Shown: one piece after another, positions 1 through 7,366 of the stretch | Numbering within the stretch: the first letter of the stretch is position 1 | How the letters are laid out: each line of letters begins with the position of its first letter | Assembly: GCA_963830485.1 (NCBI GenBank) | Contig: CAWHNE010000017.1 | Coordinates: 98,239-162,238, forward strand | From: CAIWHR01 sp963830485 | GTDB lineage: Bacteria > Pseudomonadota > Gammaproteobacteria > Burkholderiales > Casimicrobiaceae | Direction: 5' to 3' | DNA length: 64,000 nt | Program-made: the position numbers and the translations under genes | Notes under the pieces: generated by a model | Told to the model about the DNA's origin: nothing | Database searches by the model: none | Seen by the model: only the letters and a program-made list of their open reading frames with translations

Positions 1-808
1 GTTTCATCGCCTTGATGCGCGCGGCCTCCTGCTTGCCCTCGACCTCGAGCCGCTGTTCCTTCTGCTCGAGCCACGAGCTGTAGTTGCCCTTCCACGGAAT
101 GCCATAGCCGCGGTCGAGCTCGAGGATCCACTCGGCTGCGTTGTCGAGGAAGTAGCGGTCGTGCGTCACGGCGACGACGGTGCCCGGGAATTTCTGCAGG
201 AACTGCTCGAGCCAGTCGACGCTCTCCGCGTCGAGGTGGTTCGTCGGCTCGTCGAGCAGCAGCATGTCGGGCTTCGACAACAGGAGCCGGCATAGCGCGA
301 CGCGGCGTTTCTCGCCGCCCGACAACGTCGCGATCTTCGCATCCCATGGCGGCAGCCGCAGCGCATCGGCAGCGATCTCCATCTGCACACCGGAGTCCGC
401 GCCCGACGCCGCGATGATCGATTCGAGCTTCGCCTGCTCCGCCGCGAGCGCGTCGAAATCGGCGCCTTCCTCGGCGTAGGCCGCGTAGACCTCGTCCAGG
501 CGCTTCTGCGCGCCGAGCACGTCGCTCATCCCCTCCTCGACCGCGTGCCGTACCGTCTGGTTCGGATCGAGCTGCGGCTCCTGGGGCAGGAACCCGATGT
601 TGAGGCCGGGCATCGGCACCGCCTCGCCTTCGATCTCGCGGTCGACGCCTGCCATGATCCGCAGGAGCGTCGACTTGCCGGCGCCGTTGAGGCCCAGCAC
701 GCCGATCTTGGCGCCGGGGAAAAACGACAGCGAGATGTCCTTCAGGATCTGCCGCTTGGGCGGGATCAGCTTGCCCACGCGGTTCATCGTGTACACGTAC
801 TGCGCCAT
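1..808 (-). CDS. ettA: EttA, energy-dependent translational throttle ABC-F ATPase (partial, C-terminal part off the window)
   Basis: The minus-strand frame opens with ATG at 808 (protein start MAQYVYTMNRVGK) and runs off the left edge, giving about 269 residues. EttA is a soluble ABC-F protein that binds the ribosomal E site and gates entry into elongation according to the ATP/ADP ratio. The first nucleotide-binding domain is complete: Walker A GLNGAGKST near residue 40, signature LSGGEKRR, and Walker B LLLLDEPTNHLD followed by THDRYFLD. The charged inter-domain linker (WLEQKEQRLEVEGKQE) begins before the edge. The start and the first domain are typical of EttA and not of Uup or YheS. The gene has no membrane segments, as expected. 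The second ATPase domain cannot be seen. Confidence 0.93.
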   Translation of the reverse strand, partial: MAQYVYTMNRVGKLIPPKRQILKDISLSFFPGAKIGVLGLNGAGKSTLLRIMAGVDREIEGEAVPMPGLNIGFLPQEPQLDPNQTVRHAVEEGMSDVLGAQKRLDEVYAAYAEEGADFDALAAEQAKLESIIAASGADSGVQMEIAADALRLPPWDAKIATLSGGEKRRVALCRLLLSKPDMLLLDEPTNHLDAESVDWLEQFLQKFPGTVVAVTHDRYFLDNAAEWILELDRGYGIPWKGNYSSWLEQKEQRLEVEGKQEAARIKAMK

Positions 809-883
809 GTCGTGCGCCTGCGAAGGGAAAAGGCGCGATTATCGCAGGTGCACAGGTACCGCGCTCGTGCTGCCTTACCCATG

Positions 884-909
884 AAAAAGGGCGGAGGTAT
901 GCTCCGCCC
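884..909 (-). terminator. Rho-independent terminator downstream of the DUF4124 gene
   Basis: On the minus strand an 8-bp perfect stem (GGGCGGAG / CTCCGCCC) with a 5-base loop is followed directly by five T residues. It lies 26 bases past the stop of the DUF4124 gene and before ettA, so it should end that transcript. The same stem sequence occurs again at 22211-22231 without a T-run. Confidence 0.85.
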
Positions 910-934
910 TCGTCCCGGTCGATGGATCAGCCGG

Positions 935-1705
935 CTAGGGTTTCTTCTTCGCTGCCGTCTTCGGCGCGGGGGGTTCGGGCGGCGGGGGGAGCACGTTGAT
1001 GTCGGCGAGCGCGGCCGCTTCACCGCCCTTCGCAGCGATCAGCTCGCGCCAGCGCGTCTTATCGCCATCGTACTTCGCGTTGACGGCGACGACTTCCTTC
1101 TGCTTGAGCGCGAGCAGGTCGTCCTGCTTCGCAAGCTCCACGTTGATCGTCTCGAGCTCGCGTTCCATCGCCGCTGGCATCGGCTTCTCCGCGAATTCCG
1201 TCTTGCGCTTCGCCTCGATGTCCGCCTTGCGCCGCACGAGCTGCTCGCGGTAGGCCTTCGACGATGCCACGACGCTCTCGATCGTTCGCAGCGATCGGTT
1301 CCGCGCGAGGTCGATCTCCGTCTCGCTGGTGTACGACGAGAGCAGCGCGCGGTCGCGGCGCGCGGCCTCCGCCTGCTGCTTCGCCAACGCCTTCTGTCGC
1401 GCGTCCTCCTCTTCCTTCGCGCGCCGCTGCTCGGGCGTGGGCGCCGGTTCGGTTTTCTTGACCGTCACACCCTGCTTGTTGAGCTCGGTGGTGCCTTTGT
1501 TGACGACCTCGGGCGGCATGTGGTCCGTATAGTGGACCACACCCTTCTCGTCGACCCACTTGTACGTCGCCCCGCGCGCCGCGCCAGGCGCGGCTAAGAG
1601 GCCGAGCACGGCGATCGCCGCCGCTGCGAGCAGGATCGTCGCGAGCCTGTCGATGCCGGATTTCGTGCTCGCCACTCGCGTCGCTCGATCCACTGCCGTC
1701 TCCAT
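935..1705 (-). CDS. Secreted DUF4124-domain protein
   Basis: This is a 256-residue protein with an N-terminal hydrophobic segment (residues about 22-45) ending in an Ala-rich cleavage-like stretch, so it is probably exported. Directly after it comes the DUF4124 signature YKWVDEKGVVHYTDHMPP. The rest is Lys/Arg/Glu/Ala-rich and likely coiled coil, and it ends in a Pro/Lys tail (PPPPEPPAPKTAAKKKP). DUF4124 proteins are common envelope proteins of Beta- and Gammaproteobacteria with no established function. The gene lies 38 bases past the pyrE stop and has a clear terminator behind it. The start could instead be an internal codon nearer the hydrophobic segment, because residues 1-20 are unusually long before it. 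Confidence 0.8.
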   Translation of the reverse strand: METAVDRATRVASTKSGIDRLATILLAAAAIAVLGLLAAPGAARGATYKWVDEKGVVHYTDHMPPEVVNKGTTELNKQGVTVKKTEPAPTPEQRRAKEEEDARQKALAKQQAEAARRDRALLSSYTSETEIDLARNRSLRTIESVVASSKAYREQLVRRKADIEAKRKTEFAEKPMPAAMERELETINVELAKQDDLLALKQKEVVAVNAKYDGDKTRWRELIAAKGGEAAALADINVLPPPPEPPAPKTAAKKKP

Positions 1706-1743
1706 CGTCCTGTCCGGATTCGCGGTCGCGCTTTCGTCCGCGG

Positions 1744-2385
1744 TCAGCGCGTGCCGTACTGTTCGCGATAGGCGGCGACCGCCCCCGCGTGCCGGGCCAA
1801 CTCAGGCTCCCCGGCGATGAACCGCATCAGGTCATCCAGCGTCGCGATCGCCACGACGGGAATCCCGAATTCGTCGCGCAGCTCCTGCACCGCCGACTTG
1901 TCCCCACGACCCCGCTCCAGCCGATCGAACGCGATCAGGACGCCGGCGGGGTTCGCGCCGTGGGCCCGCAAGAGCTCGATCGCCTCGCGCTTGGCGCCGC
2001 CGTCGGTGATGACGTCGTCGACGATCAGCACCCGGCCCTCGAGCGGCGCGCCGACGATCGTTCCGCCTTCGCCGTGGTCCTTTGCCTCCTTCCGGTTGAA
2101 GCTGAACGGCAGATTGTGACCTTTTTCGGCAAGGGCGATCGCCGTCGCCGCCGCCAGGGTGATGCCCTTGTACGCCGGTCCGAACAGCTGGTCGCAGGCC
2201 AGGCCGGAGGCGAGCCAGGCCTCCGCGTAGTACCGCCCGAGCCGCCGCAGGCTTTCGCCGTCGGCAAACAGCCCGGCATTGAAGAAGTACGGGCTCCTCC
2301 GCCCCGCCTTGGTCGTGAATTCCCCGAAGCGAAGCACTCCACGTGCCAGCGCGAAAGCGAGAAATTCCTGCCGGAAATCAGACAT
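1744..2385 (-). CDS. pyrE: Orotate phosphoribosyltransferase
   Basis: This 213-residue protein starts MSDFRQEFLAFAL and has the usual PyrE length. It transfers the phosphoribosyl group of PRPP to orotate to give OMP in pyrimidine synthesis. The PRPP-binding motif VLIVDDVITDGGAKREA lies near residue 120, and the FNRKEAKDHGEGG loop supplies the catalytic Lys/Asp/His region. An in-frame extension reaches to 3270, but it would run antisense through xth, so ATG 2385 is chosen. The gene is divergent from xth across about 147 bases. A TATACT -10-like box (plus-strand 2411-2416) sits about 26 bases upstream; no good -35 box is visible. Confidence 0.96.
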   Translation of the reverse strand: MSDFRQEFLAFALARGVLRFGEFTTKAGRRSPYFFNAGLFADGESLRRLGRYYAEAWLASGLACDQLFGPAYKGITLAAATAIALAEKGHNLPFSFNRKEAKDHGEGGTIVGAPLEGRVLIVDDVITDGGAKREAIELLRAHGANPAGVLIAFDRLERGRGDKSAVQELRDEFGIPVVAIATLDDLMRFIAGEPELARHAGAVAAYREQYGTR

Positions 2386-2532
2386 CGCGAGGTCGGTTTT
2401 GTTTCGCCCGAGTATACAACCGCGCCCCGCGCCGTCCCGCGCGCAGACACCGCCGCCGCGCGTGTGCCGCTTGTGTAAACTGCGCCGGCGGCGCTCGCAC
2501 TCTTTCTTGCGATTGCGCCGGCCGATCTTCCG

Positions 2533-3312
2533 ATGCGTATCATCACGCTCAACGTCAACGGCATCCGCGCCGCCGAGCGCCGCGGCCTCGCGCACTGGCT
2601 CGCCCGGGGCGAGCCATGGGACGTCGTCTGCCTGCAGGAGATCCGGGCGTCGCACGCAGACATCCCGCGCCCGCTGCTCGCGCCGCGCAAGGCGCACGCC
2701 GCGTTCCACCCGGCCGAGCGCAGCGGCTACGCGGGGGTCGCGTTGTATGCGCGGACGGCGCCACGCATCGAGACGGGGTTCGGCAGCCGCGAGTTCGACA
2801 CCGAAGGCCGCTACCTCGAGGCCCACTTCAAAACGCTGACGGTGATCAGCATCTACCTGCCGTCCGGATCGAGCGGACCGCACCGGCAGGCATCGAAGTT
2901 CCGCTTCCTCGAGGAGTTCCTTCCCCACCTCGGACGGCTGCGCCGCCGCGGTCGCGAGATCGTCCTGTGCGGCGACTGGAACATCGCGCACCAGCCGATC
3001 GACCTTCGTAACTGGCGCAGCAACCAAAAGAACTCGGGCTTCCTGCCGGAGGAGCGCGAGTGGCTCTCGCGCGTGTTCGACGAGCTGGGGTTCGTCGACG
3101 TCTTCCGCCGCGTCGATCCGCGCCCCGACCAGTACACGTGGTGGTCGAACCGCGGCGAATCGTGGGCGAAGAACGTGGGCTGGCGCATCGACTACCAGAT
3201 CGCGACGCCCGGGATCGCGGCCAAGGCGCACGCCGTGGCGATCTACAAGAAGCGACGGTTCTCGGATCACGCGCCGTTAATCGTTGACTACGATTTTTCG
3301 TTGACCGCATAA
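2533..3312 (+). CDS. xth: Exodeoxyribonuclease III / AP endonuclease
   Basis: This 259-residue protein belongs to the exonuclease III (endonuclease/exonuclease/phosphatase) family, which cuts DNA at abasic sites and repairs blocked 3' ends. Visible catalytic motifs are ITLNVNGIRAA at the N-terminus, VCLQEIRAS with the metal-binding Glu36, CGDWNIAHQPIDL with the Asp/Asn pair, a WRIDYQIATPG segment, and the C-terminal SDHAPLIVDY with the catalytic His246. Length and motif spacing are normal. The gene is divergent from pyrE and is followed after 39 bases by the YheS-type ABC-F gene on the same strand. Confidence 0.95.
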   Translation: MRIITLNVNGIRAAERRGLAHWLARGEPWDVVCLQEIRASHADIPRPLLAPRKAHAAFHPAERSGYAGVALYARTAPRIETGFGSREFDTEGRYLEAHFKTLTVISIYLPSGSSGPHRQASKFRFLEEFLPHLGRLRRRGREIVLCGDWNIAHQPIDLRNWRSNQKNSGFLPEEREWLSRVFDELGFVDVFRRVDPRPDQYTWWSNRGESWAKNVGWRIDYQIATPGIAAKAHAVAIYKKRRFSDHAPLIVDYDFSLTA

Positions 3313-3351
3313 CGCGGCGGCGCGACGCCTTCCGCTCGTCGGCGATAAGCC

Positions 3352-5271
3352 TTGATCCGCATCACAGACCTCACGCTCGCCCGCGGCGCGAAGCGGCTGC
3401 TCGAAGGCGCGAGCCTCACTGTGCACGCCGGGCACAAGGTCGGGCTCGTCGGACCGAACGGCTGCGGCAAGTCGAGCCTGTTCGCGCTCTTGCGCGGCGA
3501 GCTGCACGCGGACGCGGGCGAAGTGGAGCTGCCCGCGGCGTGGACGATCGCGCACGTCGCGCAGGAAACGCCGGCGGTGCCCGCGCCCGCGCTCGAGTTC
3601 GTGCTGGACGGCGACCGCGAGCTGCGCAACGTCGAGCTCGCGCTCAAGGCGGCGGAGGCAGCCGCTGCCGTCGATCCCGAGCAAGCCGGCGAGACGCTCG
3701 CCGAGCTTCATCACCGCTTCGACGAGATCGGCGGCTATGCGGCACGCGCCCGCGCGGCGACCCTCCTCGCGGGCTTGGGCGTTCCGGCCGCGCGCCACGG
3801 CGAGCCGGTCGCGAGCTTCTCGGGCGGCCTCAGGATGCGGCTCAACCTCGCGCAGGCGTTGATGTGCCGGTCGGATCTGCTCCTCCTGGACGAGCCGACC
3901 AACCATCTCGACCTCGACGCCGTGCTGTGGCTCGAGGACTGGCTCGCGCGCTTCCCGGGCACGCTCCTCCTCATCACGCACGATCGCGATTTCCTCGATG
4001 GGGTCGCGGGCACGATCGTCCACTTCGACGCCCGCAAGCTCAAGACTTACACCGGCAACTACACGCAGTTCGAACGCGAGCGCGCGCAACAGCTCGCGCT
4101 GCAGCAGGCGGCCTACGCGAAGCAGCAGCGGCAGATCGCGCACCTGCAGGTGTTCGTCGACCGCTTCCGGGCGAAGGCGACGAAGGCGAAGCAGGCGCAG
4201 AGCCGGATCAAGGCGCTCGAGCGGATGGAGCGGATCGCCGCGGCGCACGTCGACAGTCCGTTCGAGTTCTCGTTTCCGCCGGTCGACGCGACCGCGCGGC
4301 AACTCGTTCGGCTCGAGCACGTCGCGCTCGGCTACGGGGACGCGCCTCCGGTCATCGCTAACCTCGACTGGGCCGTGCTGGCCGGCGAGCGCATCGGGCT
4401 GCTCGGCCCCAACGGCGCCGGGAAATCGACGCTGCTCAAAGCGCTCGCCGGGACGCTCGCGCCGCGCGCGGGCCAGCGGCTCACGACGCAGGGGCTCTCG
4501 ATCGGGTACTTCGCACAGCATCAGGTCGATCAGCTCGACGCCGGCGCGTCGCCGCTCGCGCATCTCGCGCGCATCGATCCCGCGGCGCGCGAGCAGGAGC
4601 TGCGCGACTACCTGGGCGGCTTCGACTTCCGCGGCGACATGGCGCAAGCCGACGTCGCACGCTTCTCCGGCGGCGAGAAGGCGCGCCTCACGCTCGCGCT
4701 GATCGTGCGCGCGCGCCCGAACCTGCTGCTGCTGGACGAGCCGACCAACCATCTCGACATCGAGATGCGCGAGGCGCTCGCCGAGGCGCTGCAGGACTAC
4801 GCAGGCGCGCTCGTCGTCGTCGCGCACGACCGGCACCTCTTGCGCGCGACCGCGGACGCGCTGTGGCTCGTGGCCGACGGGCACGTCGAGCCCTTCGACG
4901 GCGACCTCGACGACTACCGCGACTGGGTCCTCTCGCGCGGACGCGCCGTCGCCGAGGACGATGCCGGGTCCCCCGCAAGCGATCGCCGCGCGCAAAAGCG
5001 CGCCGAGGCGGTGGCGCGCCAGGAGAGCTACGCGCGCCGGAAGCCTCTCACGGACCGCCTCGCGCGGCTCGACCGGGAGATCGCGGCCCTCGACGGCGAG
5101 CGGAAGACGCTCGAGGACTGGCTCGCTTCGCCCGCGGCCTACGCGGACGAAGAGCGCGACACGCTGCGCGAACGGCTCGCGCGGCAGGGCGAGCTCATGT
5201 GGCAGCTGGCAAGGCTCGAAGCGGAGTGGCTCGAAGTGAGCGAAACGCTGGAGAAGATGGGCGCCGGCTGA
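3352..5271 (+). CDS. yheS: ABC-F ATPase, YheS type
   Basis: This 639-residue protein with a TTG start (MIRITDLTLARGAKRLL) has the length and layout of E. coli YheS. It contains two ATP-binding cassettes: Walker A GPNGCGKSS near residue 38, signature FSGGLRMRL, Walker B LLLLDEPTNHLD; then GPNGAGKST, FSGGEKARL and a second LLLLDEPTNHLD. The inter-domain linker (residues about 225-300) is Gln/Lys/Arg-rich, and the C-terminus (about 540-639) is charged and probably coiled coil. ABC-F proteins act on the ribosome; YheS is thought to help with stalled nascent chains. No ATG start is available upstream of the conserved N-terminus. It ends 10 bases from the convergent methyltransferase gene. Confidence 0.92.
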   Translation: MIRITDLTLARGAKRLLEGASLTVHAGHKVGLVGPNGCGKSSLFALLRGELHADAGEVELPAAWTIAHVAQETPAVPAPALEFVLDGDRELRNVELALKAAEAAAAVDPEQAGETLAELHHRFDEIGGYAARARAATLLAGLGVPAARHGEPVASFSGGLRMRLNLAQALMCRSDLLLLDEPTNHLDLDAVLWLEDWLARFPGTLLLITHDRDFLDGVAGTIVHFDARKLKTYTGNYTQFERERAQQLALQQAAYAKQQRQIAHLQVFVDRFRAKATKAKQAQSRIKALERMERIAAAHVDSPFEFSFPPVDATARQLVRLEHVALGYGDAPPVIANLDWAVLAGERIGLLGPNGAGKSTLLKALAGTLAPRAGQRLTTQGLSIGYFAQHQVDQLDAGASPLAHLARIDPAAREQELRDYLGGFDFRGDMAQADVARFSGGEKARLTLALIVRARPNLLLLDEPTNHLDIEMREALAEALQDYAGALVVVAHDRHLLRATADALWLVADGHVEPFDGDLDDYRDWVLSRGRAVAEDDAGSPASDRRAQKRAEAVARQESYARRKPLTDRLARLDREIAALDGERKTLEDWLASPAAYADEERDTLRERLARQGELMWQLARLEAEWLEVSETLEKMGAG

Positions 5272-5281
5272 AACGCCGCGC

Positions 5282-6040
5282 TCAGCCGACGCGCGTGCTC
5301 GGACGGTAGAAGAGATACGCGGCGAAGCCCAGCGTGTCGCGGCCCCAGCGCAGGTATGCGTCGCGCCAGCGCCGAATCCGCTCGATCATCGCGGGGACGT
5401 CCGGGTCGTCGGGCATCTCGCGCGCGTAGCGCTCGATCGAGCGGCAATATTTCCATTCGTACTCGTCCCACTCGTCGGTCGACGCGGTCGTCGCGTGCAT
5501 CGGGATCAGGCCCGCGTCGGCGCCGGCCTGCACGTTGCCGCGGTGGTCGAGGTATTGCGTGTCGGGCCCGCCCAGGAGCGCGAGGTAGTCCGGATGCGGC
5601 TTCTGGCGCCAGTAGCCCTCACCCACCAGCACGTAGCCACCGCCCTTCGTCCAGCCCTTCAGCGTGTTGCAGATGCCGGCCATGCCGCCGGCGAGGCCCC
5701 CCGCGCCCATCATCACCGTGAGGTGGAACGTCTCGGGGTCGGCCCTGAACTCGCGGATGTCGATGTCGTCGAGGTGAAGCTTGTGCAGCGCGCCCGTCCA
5801 CTCGGCTCGTTCGCGCGCCGCGTCGAGCATCAACGACGAGTTGTCGACGGCAACGACCGGCGAGCCGAACCGCTCGATGATCCGCAGCGCGAGCTCGGCG
5901 CGACCGCAGCCCAGGTCGAGCGCCCGCGACGTCTCGTCGAGTGGCAACAGGTCCAGCAGCCGCTCGACCTTGGCGGCGGAGATCGGGTTGCAGTAGTCGT
6001 GGTCGCGGTGTGCGATGGCACTGAATTTGTGGTGGTTCAT
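5282..6040 (-). CDS. Class I SAM-dependent methyltransferase
   Basis: This 252-residue protein starts MNHHKFSAIAHRDHDYCNP. Motif I ALDLGCGRAELAL (residues about 38-50) and the acidic VAVDNSS of motif II show the Rossmann SAM-binding fold. The central GGG stretches and the Trp-rich C-terminal half (WDEYEWKYCRSIERY) resemble small-molecule methyltransferases, but I cannot name the substrate. The ATG overlaps the stop of ampG in an ATGA arrangement, so the two genes are translationally coupled. A longer in-frame ORF to 6481 would overlap ampG and is rejected. Confidence 0.88.
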   Translation of the reverse strand: MNHHKFSAIAHRDHDYCNPISAAKVERLLDLLPLDETSRALDLGCGRAELALRIIERFGSPVVAVDNSSLMLDAARERAEWTGALHKLHLDDIDIREFRADPETFHLTVMMGAGGLAGGMAGICNTLKGWTKGGGYVLVGEGYWRQKPHPDYLALLGGPDTQYLDHRGNVQAGADAGLIPMHATTASTDEWDEYEWKYCRSIERYAREMPDDPDVPAMIERIRRWRDAYLRWGRDTLGFAAYLFYRPSTRVG

Positions 6041-7320
6041 GACCGTGGCTCTCCCCCGATGCCCCCATTCCAGGGGGCCACACGCAAGAGTAGTGCCATC
6101 CCCGGCAGCGCCAGGACCGCGCAGAGCAGAAAGAACGGGAACCAGCCGGTCGCGTCGACGATCCATCCGGTCGTCGCGTTGACGGCCGTGCGCGGCAGCG
6201 CGGCGAGGCTCGTGAACAGCGCGAACTGGGTCGCCGTATAGCGCGGGTCGGTCGCCCGGGCGATGTAGGCGACGAACGCGGCGGTGCCGAGCCCCACGCC
6301 CAGCGCCTCGAATGCGATCACGCTGCCCAACAAGAGTCGGTCCGGGCGGTTCTCCCAGGCGAGCCAGGCGAAGCCCAGGATCGACACCCACTGGACCACG
6401 CCGAAGAGCCAGAGTCCGCGATTGATGCCGATCTTCACCATCCAGAGGCCGCCGAGCATTCCGCCGGCGACGCTTGCCCACAGGCCCGCGTTCTTCGCGA
6501 TCACGCCGATCTCGGTCTTCGTGAAGCCGAGATCGAGGTAGAACGGCGTCGCGAGTGCCGTCGCCATGCTGTCACCGAGCTTGTAGAGGAAGATGAACAG
6601 CAGCACGAGCAGCGCCTCCCTCCAGCCCGCGCGCGTGATGAATTCGTGGAACGGCTCGACCACCGCCTCGCGCAATGTCTTCGGTGCCGCTCGCGAGACG
6701 GCGGGCTCGTCGACGAGCAGCGTCATGAGCATGCCGGGGACCATGAACAGCGCCGTCAGCGCGAACACCGAGCTCCATGGCAGGAGATCGGCCAGAATCA
6801 ACGACAGCGCGCCGGGCACCAGGCTCGAGATCCGGTAAGCGTTGACGTGCACGGCATTGCCGAGGCCGAGCTCGGGATCGGGGAGGATCTCGCGGCGATA
6901 GGCGTCGAGCACGATGTCCTGGCTCGCCGAGAAGAAGGCCACGGCGATCGAGACCCAGGCGATCGCCCACAGATCGCGCGCCGGATGAAACAGGCCGAAG
7001 ACCGGGATCGACAGGAGCAGGAGCACCTGCGTGACCAGCATCCAGCCGCGACGGCGCCCGAGGAGCGGCAACGCGTAGCGGTCCATGAGCGGCGACCACG
7101 TGAACTTCCACGTGTACGGAAGCTGCATCAGCGCGAAGAGCCCGATCGACTTCAAGTCGACCTGCTCCGAGCGCAACCACGCCGGCAGGAGATTGAGCAG
7201 CAGGTAGAGCGGCAAACCCGACGAGAAACCGGTCGCGACGCAGATCAGCATCCGCCGGTTGAGGAGCGCCTCGCGCCATGTCTCCCGCGCGGGCGTGACG
7301 CGCGATGCCGGATCGATCAT
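6037..7320 (-). CDS. ampG: AmpG-type MFS permease (muropeptide transporter family)
   Basis: This 427-residue protein has about 12 hydrophobic segments. Family hallmarks are GFSSGLPLYLLL near residue 33, the WSPLMDRYALPLLGRRRGW cytoplasmic loop, and SASQDIVLDAYRREIL, all typical of AmpG. AmpG imports GlcNAc-anhydroMurNAc peptides from the periplasm into the cytoplasm for cell-wall recycling. The protein is shorter than E. coli AmpG (491 residues), as in many betaproteobacteria. It lies 46 bases downstream of the metX-metW gene and overlaps the methyltransferase gene by 4 bases, so the three may be co-transcribed. Confidence 0.9.
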   Translation of the reverse strand: MIDPASRVTPARETWREALLNRRMLICVATGFSSGLPLYLLLNLLPAWLRSEQVDLKSIGLFALMQLPYTWKFTWSPLMDRYALPLLGRRRGWMLVTQVLLLLSIPVFGLFHPARDLWAIAWVSIAVAFFSASQDIVLDAYRREILPDPELGLGNAVHVNAYRISSLVPGALSLILADLLPWSSVFALTALFMVPGMLMTLLVDEPAVSRAAPKTLREAVVEPFHEFITRAGWREALLVLLFIFLYKLGDSMATALATPFYLDLGFTKTEIGVIAKNAGLWASVAGGMLGGLWMVKIGINRGLWLFGVVQWVSILGFAWLAWENRPDRLLLGSVIAFEALGVGLGTAAFVAYIARATDPRYTATQFALFTSLAALPRTAVNATTGWIVDATGWFPFFLLCAVLALPGMALLLRVAPWNGGIGGEPRS

Positions 7321-7366
7321 CGCCGGATTCTAACGTGCGCCGCGCGGCGGAAAGTTGCGCGCGAGA

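Noticed and set aside
3277..4995. 572-codon frame antisense to the YheS-type gene
   Set aside because: Composition is typical of a GC-rich shadow frame; the ABC-F motifs are on the plus strand.
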